Assembly: GCF_019320115.1 (NCBI RefSeq)
Contig: NC_089595.1
Span: 109,880,158-109,944,157 of the forward strand
From: Miscanthus floridulus
Taxonomy: Eukaryota > Streptophyta > Magnoliopsida > Poales > Poaceae
Direction: 5' to 3'
DNA: 64,000 nucleotides
Positions 57,800 to 64,000 of this stretch are shown here, piece by piece. The position numbers and the translations under genes are program-made. The notes below the pieces were generated by a model. It saw nothing but the letters and a program-made list of their open reading frames with translations, was not told where the DNA came from and did no database searches. Position 1 is the first letter of the stretch; the number at the start of each line of letters is the position of its first letter.

Positions 57800-59165
57800 T
57801 GAAAGGACCGTGACGCCTAAGGGGGGGTGAATTAGGCAACTTAAAAAACTTACTCTAAACTATGGCCTCTTTTTCTTACCCTAGCAAAACCTATGCAATA
57901 GATAAACTATCTAGATGTGCAACTATGGTTTAGCTAATGTGTTGCTATCTCTACCGCAAACGTATTAAAGTAATCAATGTAAATGCGGAAACTAAAGAGC
58001 AAGGTAGAGATATGCAAACTCCCGTCGGCGACTCCGGTATTTTTACCGAGGTATCGAGAAGCGCGCAAGCTTCCCCCTAGTCCTCGTTGGAGCCCCTCAC
58101 AAGAAATCCCTCACAAGGGCCAAGCTCTCGGTCAGGTAACTCCGTGGATAGCCTCGGGCCTTCCCCACGCGCAAGTGGGTCTCCGATGTGCCTCTCGGCA
58201 AGCCTCTCCCAGATGCTCCCCGCCGTCTTCACTATCAAGCTTCCGGCCGAAACGCCGCGGACCTTGTTCCCTCCGGTACACGGTGGCGGCCACACCACAA
58301 ACGCGGTTGGTGTGATCTCGCAAGACTTCAAGCCCCTCCGATGTACAACACTTGTGCTCGCAAGCACGGGGTGGCAAGAGGTATGCAAACCTCACTAAAC
58401 ACTAGGCAAACACCTAGAGCAAGCGCATAAGCAGTGGTCTAATCAACCTAAGCACTTATGCTAATCCCTAATAAAACACTAAGCACTATGCATGTAGAGA
58501 TCACTAAAATGGTGTATCAACACTCTTGGTATGTTTCCTCAGCTCCACACTTCTCAAATGGCCGGTTGGGGGTTGTATTTATAAGCCTCACTGAGAAAGT
58601 AGCCGTTGGGGTCGAACTCCCACAATTCTGCTACTGATCGGACGCTGAATCGTCCTGACCGAACGCGTCCGGTCGTCCCGACCGTTGCAGCCGTGAACCA
58701 CCGCTCGGACGCTGCCAGCGTCCGGTCGCAGTTTCGCGCGCCTGGAACCTCTCTGTACTCGATCGAACGCTGCGTTTCTGCATCCGGTCGATTGCCGCCA
58801 GCGTCCGGTCCTCGCGTCCGGTCGCCTATCTGTCGAGCCACCAGTCCAGCGTCCGGTCGCGCTTCCAGCGTCCGGTCCAGCGTCTGATCGCCTCTGCGAG
58901 CTCGTTTCTTCGCGATCTTGCGTATGGCTTGGTTCCTATCTTCATGCTTGGACTTTGCTTGATATCTTGGGTCTTTTCCTATGCTCTTAAGGTCTTTCTT
59001 AAGGTGTTGATTATCGGATCATCACGTCGCCTTCGTCCAAGTCATGTCTTGCACCCTATTGAACTACAAAATAAACATTTGCAAATTCATTAGTCCAATT
59101 TGGTTGTGTTGGTCATCAAACACCAAAATCCAAAATAAATGGGCCAAGGGTCCATTTTCCTTACA
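57800..59165 (-). repeat. 3' LTR (minus orientation) of the gag-only element
   Basis: In minus orientation it starts TGTAAGGAAAATGG and ends CGGTCCTTTCA. It contains the CGTCCGGTC-type repeats at 58,630-58,885. Confidence 0.9.
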
Positions 59166-59185
59166 ATCTCCCCTTTTTTGGTGAT
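59166..59185 (-). promoter_or_regulatory. Polypurine tract of the gag-only element
   Basis: The minus strand reads CACCAAAAAAGGGGAGAT directly before the 3' LTR, the primer site for plus-strand DNA synthesis. Confidence 0.85.
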
Positions 59186-60392
59186 TGATGCCAACACGAC
59201 CAAAACAAGCAAATAATTAGAATTTGGAAGTTAAAAACTACCTACTTACTAGGTTGCAATGCAAAGGGCAAGGTTATATGATACTAATTGACAAATACCA
59301 ATTAAAACTTTACTTAAAAGCCATGTCTTGCCCTTGCAAATGTCCTCATGTGATGTTATGGATTAAAGCCTATCTTTCTAAAAAAAAATCTCCCATTACT
59401 TAGACTAATCCATAATTCACTTTCCTCCCTTTCTCGGACCATTACCACTTGTAGACATCAACTTGATGCTTGCCTTTGGTCCTTCAAATTCTCCCCCTTT
59501 AGCATCAAACACCGAAAAGGAAGACATTAGTAGCACAAGGGAGGGTCAAATTTCGTGATCCTTTGTGTATAGAGTGAAATGGATCACAAAATTTGACTCT
59601 CATATTATATAGACTAAGCTCCCCCTAAATGTATGCATACATATGGTAGAAAGCAAAGCATATGCATAATTAGCAATTTATTGTATAAGAGAGTTTAATC
59701 TATATAATGCATGGAGAAAGCATATAAAGAAGAAAAGTAAACAACATGATGATACCAATTGAAGAATGATGCTTAACTCCAAGGACTCCATTTTCTATGC
59801 AATGAGACTACAACACATAAGATAAGCTTGAAAAGGTGTTAGTCTCAAAGCATCCAACTTGTAGATTAAGCTCCCCCTAAATTTGTGCACACAAGTGTTG
59901 AATACTTGTAAAATTTGTCCACATTGATTTAAGTATCAAAATACCACTTGAAAGATGATATTTGGGAGAGATTATCTACAATTTGGACTTTGGCACATAT
60001 TAGATAAATGATTGTAAAACAAGCTATGTGCTGTGCTTCTAAACAATTTTTAAACCATGTAGGTTTGCTCCAAGGGTTGATAATGAAACCGAGCAAGCCT
60101 ACCATATGATGTACCTATTGAATGCATGACAAAGGATTTAAGCATGTAAATGCAAACATAGGCATGAAAGATAACTAGATGCTTTAAGAGTATATCAATT
60201 GAAGGATAAAACCAATTGAAATGAATACTAATAGAAAGTAATGACATCTAGTTACCTAACATGGGAAGGGGAATTTGGGTCCATAGTATTCACTAACCTA
60301 CTTGGCAATGACTATGTCCATCAAGATGCACCCCATGAAATGCACCCATACTTTGCCAAGTCTCTAAATTCCCCCAAAGTTCGATGGACTTC
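59186..60392 (-). other. Non-coding 3' internal region of the gag-only element
   Basis: AT-rich sequence where pol would be expected. Purine-rich minus-strand tracts (plus-strand 'ctccccctaaa' near 59,611 and 59,870, 'ctcccccttt' near 59,491) resemble additional polypurine tracts. No coding motif. Confidence 0.6.
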
Positions 60393-62531
60393 TCACTTCC
60401 CTTTTGGGAGCCAAACCTTCTTGGTGCTCTTCATGTTTGAAATGATTTCCTTTGGCACCCAAAAGCGTTTGACCCCATTGTTGGCTTGCTTGTTCACCTT
60501 GATGGCCACCACCTTGTCATTTTTCTTCTTCTTCAAGAGATAAGGTGTGGAGGCCTTTTTGTCCACTTTGTTGGTGTAGGTGTTGGAGAGCTTGCTTGTT
60601 TGCTTTTTCTCCTTCTTCTTTGCTCCTCCCCCATTCTTCACCTTGCACTCATAGGACTTGTGGCTTTCTTTGTGGCACACGTAGCAAACCACGGTTTGTC
60701 CTTCATCAAGCTTCTTCACTCCCTTGACGGTGTTATCTTGATGAAGTTGGGTTTGCTTCGCCTTACCTTTCACTTGAGTCAAGTCCTTGGTGAGGCGAGC
60801 TACTTTTTGCTTGAGTTGCTCATTCTCTTTTGCAACCTCTTGTGTGCATGTATCTACAATCACTTTCTCAACACAAGCTTGGTTGCATAAAGGTGAGTCT
60901 AAACATAAATCATTGCAAGAGGTAGATGCATCCTTTTTAATTATGTCATTTCTTTTAGATGCCTTGGTGGGGGTATTTTTGACGGCCTCAAGATTAGCAA
61001 CTTTATTTGTTAGCTCATCACAATGTTTGCACATGATTTCCATTTTAGCAAGCAAACTTTGATAATCGTTTTGTGAGCTAGCTAACTTTTCTTTTAATTT
61101 TTCATTTTTCTTTTCAAGTTGCTTATCATTAATTGTGCATGCACTTGTTGTTGCACTAGCCTCAAGTTGCTCAATTTTAGTAGATAGTTCAACATTGAGA
61201 TTTGCAAAGTTTTCATATTGTTCAAGCAAATTCTTGTATGCTTCTTGTGAACTACCTAGCTCTTCTTTTAAAGTTTTGAGCTTCTTTTGTTGACTAGTGC
61301 AAACTTTAGCATATTTAAGATTTTGTTGCACAATTGTATTGTAAGGAGGCAAATCATCATCACTATCACTCTCACTAGAGGATGAGCTTTCATTACCTCG
61401 TGCCATAAGGCACACATGAGAAGAGCTTGATGATGAGTGCTTATGCCCTTGCCTCTTGTGATGATCTTCTTCACTTGAGGAATCATCCCATTACCTTATT
61501 GATGTAAGGGCTTTGTTCTTGCATACCTTCTGCTTTGCCTTGGGTGTGGGCTTGTTTAGACAAACTTCCACAAAGTGCACCAACTCGCCGCATCCATAGC
61601 ATCCTCTCTTTCTTTGCTCATTTCTTTGATTAGTGAAAACGAGGTCTTGAATTTGGATGGGCACACCCTTGACATTGAGCCTTACGATCATCTTCTCCAC
61701 CTTCTTGATAAGTTTGATTGATTCTTCATCAAGGTCGGAGGTGGAGGAGGAAGATTGATCATCATCACTTGATTCTTGTTCATCACCATCATCATCATCT
61801 TCTTCTTCTTCTTCACTTGAGGAGCTTGAGCTTGAGCTTGACTCAACTTTCTTGCCCTTCATCTTTTTCTTCTCGTTACAAGCAAGAGCCTTGCCTTTGC
61901 TTGATGAAGATGCTTCTCCTTGACCCATCTTACGTGACATTTCAAATGCCACTAGCTTTCCAATGACAATGCCCGGGGTCATAGTGCTCAAGTTCTCCAT
62001 ATTGTGAAGGATGGTGATGATGCTTGCATATTTCTTTTGTGGTAGAATGGAGATGATCTTCCTCACGATGTCCACATCATCTAGCTTTAATAATCCTATT
62101 GAATGGAGCTCATTGATGATTAGATTCAATCGAGAATACATATCACGAACAAGCTCATCATCATTCATAGCAAAGGAATCATAATTTTGCTTGGCTAGAC
62201 AATGTTTTTGCTCACGGACATTACTTGTGCCGTCATAGAGCTCTTGGAGTTTTAACCAAATTTCATGTGCCATATTTAAGGTGAACACTTGGTTAAACAC
62301 ATTTATGCTAAAAGATTAAAATAAGCAATTCTTAGCTCTAGCATTGAAATGCATTTCTTTTTCGTCACTCTTTGTGGGTTTTTCAAGATTCTTGATGGGT
62401 TTCATCCCGTCACGAGTGACTCTCCATACACCCAAATCAACCGCCTCAAGGTGGCAAGCCATTCTTGCTTTATAGTATGGGAAGTTAGTGCCATCAAATT
62501 GTGGAGGCCTAGCGGTATCCATCCCAACCAC
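60393..62531 (-). pseudogene. Large gag gene with two zinc knuckles and two in-frame TAA stops
   Basis: A single 713-codon frame runs from 62531 to 60393. It begins with the UBN2-type gag start (PPQFDGTNFPYYKARM), has TAA at 62316-62318, continues with the UBN2 core (IWLKLQELYDGT, ELHSIGLLKLDDVDIVRKI, IGKLVAFEMSRKM) and a Ser/Glu/Asp-rich acidic tract, then zinc knuckle 1, CYGCGELVHFVEVC. A second TAA lies at 61491-61493. The same frame goes on through a ~200-residue Leu/Glu/Lys coiled coil to zinc knuckle 2, CYVCHKESHKSYEC, and a basic tail ending KKVWLPKGK, where autonomous relatives would pass into protease. There is no frameshift. Gag would assemble particles and bind RNA; two stops split this copy into three pieces. 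Confidence 0.85.
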
Positions 62532-62588
62532 TCTACAATAGCGTTAGCTCAATGGCGATTAAGCCAAAGGTCCAAATATGAGTCAACC

Positions 62589-62601
62589 GGCTCTGATACC
62601 A
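62589..62601 (-). promoter_or_regulatory. Primer-binding site (initiator tRNA-Met) of the gag-only element
   Basis: The minus strand reads TGGTATCAGAGCC two bases inside the 5' LTR boundary, a perfect match to the usual tRNA-Met primer site. Confidence 0.95.
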
Positions 62602-62603
62602 AT

Positions 62604-63977
62604 TGAAAGGACCGTGACGCCTAAGAGGGGGGTTGAATTAGGCAACTTAAAAAACTTACTCTAAACTATGGCCTCTTTTTCTTACCCTAGCAAAATATAT
62701 GCAATAGATAAACTATCTAGATGTGCAACTATGGTTTTGCTAGTGTGTTGCTATCTCTACTGCAAACGTATTAAAGTAATCAATGTAAATGCGGAAGCTA
62801 AAGAGCAAGGTAGAGATATAAAAACTCCCGTCGGCGACTCCGGTATTTTTACCGAGGTATCGAGAAGCGTGCAAGCTTCCCCCTAGTCCTCGTTGGAGCC
62901 CCTCGTAAGGAATCCCTCATAAGGGCCAAGCTCCCGATCGGGTAACTCCGTGGATAGCCTCGGGCCTTCCCCACGCGTAAGTGGGTCTCCGATGTGCCTC
63001 TCGGCAAGCCTCTCCCAGATGCTCCCCGCCGTCTTCACTATCAAGCTTCTGGTCGAAACGCCGCGGGCCTTGTTCCCTCCGGTACACGGTGGCGGCCACA
63101 CCACAAACGTGGTTGGTGTGATCTCGCAAGACTTCAAGCTCCTCCGATGTACAACACTTGTGCTCGCAAGCACGGGGTGGCAAGAGGTATGCAAACCTCA
63201 CTAAACACTAGGCAAACACCTAGAGCAAGCGCATAAGCGGTGGTCTAATCAACCTAAGCACTTCGCAAAGCACTTATGTTAATCACCTAATAAAACACTA
63301 AGCACTATGCATGTGGAGATCACTAAAATGGTGTATCAACACTCTTGGTATGTTTCCTCAGCTCCACACTTCTCAAATGGCCGGTTGGGGGTTGTATTTA
63401 TAAGCCCCACTGAGAAAGTAGCCGTTGGGGTCGAACTCCCACAATTCTGCTACTGACCGGACGCTGAATCATCCTGACCAGACGTGTCCGGTCGTCCCGA
63501 CCGTTGTAGCCGTGAACCACCGATCGGACGCTGCCAGCGTCCAGTCGCCTGCCACCGGACGCGTCCGGTCGTAGTTTCGCGTGCCTGGAACCTCTCTGTA
63601 CTTGATCGGACGCTGCGTTTCTGTGTCCGGTCGATTGCCGCCAGCGTCCGGTCCTCGCGTCCGGTCGCCTATCTGCCGAGCCACCGGTCCAGCGTCCGGT
63701 CGCCTCTGCGAGCTCGTTTCTTCGCGATCTTGCGTACGGCTTGGTTCCTATCTTCATGCTTGGACTTTGCTTGATATCTTGGGTCTTTTCCTATGCTCTT
63801 AAGGTCTTTCTTAAGGTGTTGATCATCGTATCATCACGTCGCCTTCGTCCAAGTCATGTCTTGCACCCTATTGAACTACAAAATAAACACTTGCAAATTT
63901 ATTAGTCCAATTTGGTTGTGTTGGTCATCAAACACCAAAATCCAAAATAAATGGGCCAAGGGTCCATTTTCCTTACA
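62604..63977 (-). repeat. 5' LTR (minus orientation) of the gag-only element
   Basis: Partner of 57800-59165, with an 11-base insertion ('ttcgcaaagca' region near 63,262) and an extra CGTCCGGTC unit near 63,550. A TATA-like 'gtatttataagcc' at about 63,395 is read on the opposite strand. Confidence 0.9.
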
Positions 63978-64000
63978 CGCATCTCGCATTCTGCTTTGTT

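Larger units (their letters stand above)
57800..63977 (-). mobile_element. Full-length gag-only LTR retrotransposon (6,178 bp), non-autonomous
   Basis: LTRs of about 1.37 kb lie at 57800-59165 and 62604-63977, about 95% identical by eye with mostly transitions. The target duplication CGCAT is exact at 57795-57799 and 63978-63982. On the minus strand a primer-binding site and a polypurine tract are in the right places, and gag is the only gene. There is no protease, reverse transcriptase or integrase in any frame, so movement would need proteins from a related autonomous SIRE-like element. It is the youngest-looking complete LTR element here. Confidence 0.9.

Noticed and set aside
58077..58430. 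ORFs repeated in the two LTRs at 58.1 kb and 62.9 kb
   Set aside because: Their duplication is explained by the LTRs; they lack known domains and differ by stops between copies.

Overview
The window looks like plant nuclear DNA from a grass, probably an Andropogoneae species such as sugarcane, Miscanthus or sorghum. The tribe is an inference: no gene here is diagnostic. The grass call rests on a CACTA transposon with TTTAGTCCCGG-type subterminal repeats, Tourist- and Stowaway-like MITEs, Tat-lineage Gypsy and SIRE-like Copia LTR elements, and an F-box/FBA gene of the type expanded in grasses. There are no bacterial-type operons. Nearly every coding segment belongs to a mobile element and nearly all are broken.

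Layout, left to right. (1) 1-6.5 kb: a decayed SIRE-like LTR element on the minus strand, with a gag carrying four zinc-knuckle motifs. (2) 6.5-8.95 kb: AT-rich DNA and an Athila-like gag remnant. (3) 8,955-21,705: a complete 12.75-kb CACTA element with a 3-bp target duplication (AAG). It carries a GRF-type zinc-finger gene, a degenerate TNP2 transposase, a 522-bp tandem array, and a second gene joining a Transposase_24-like region, a proline-rich repeat and an Ulp1/C48 peptidase-like region. (4) 21.7-28.4 kb: short tandem repeats, several MITEs, a long hairpin, a tRNA-derived SINE-like unit and a MULE-like element with ~180-bp terminal inverted repeats. (5) 29.0-31.6 kb: a short L1-type LINE with a 15-bp target duplication, itself split by a solo LTR. 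(6) 32.0 kb: an intron-bearing tRNA-Met pseudogene.

(7) 33.9-56.8 kb is the centrepiece. One minus-strand gene, apparently encoding a double F-box protein (F-box, FBA, F-box, FBA), was split by a 161-bp hAT MITE and a Copia element. The Copia was then split by a 12.75-kb Tat-lineage Gypsy element and by a SIRE-like solo LTR. The Tat element carries a spliced antisense gene. All four insertions have recognisable target duplications (the Copia's left copy is truncated), and conceptual removal leaves continuous reading frames. (8) 57.3-64.0 kb: an exon-like start and a 103-bp tandem array, invaded by a full-length LTR element (57,800-63,977, duplication CGCAT) that encodes only gag.

No host gene is clearly intact. 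The best supported unusual points are the exact nested chronology with frame restoration, the finding that all 15 premature stops in the Tat pol frame are TAG, the antisense gene, the gag-only element, and the Transposase_24/Ulp1 gene in the CACTA element. I found no convincing evidence for a wholly new biological system.
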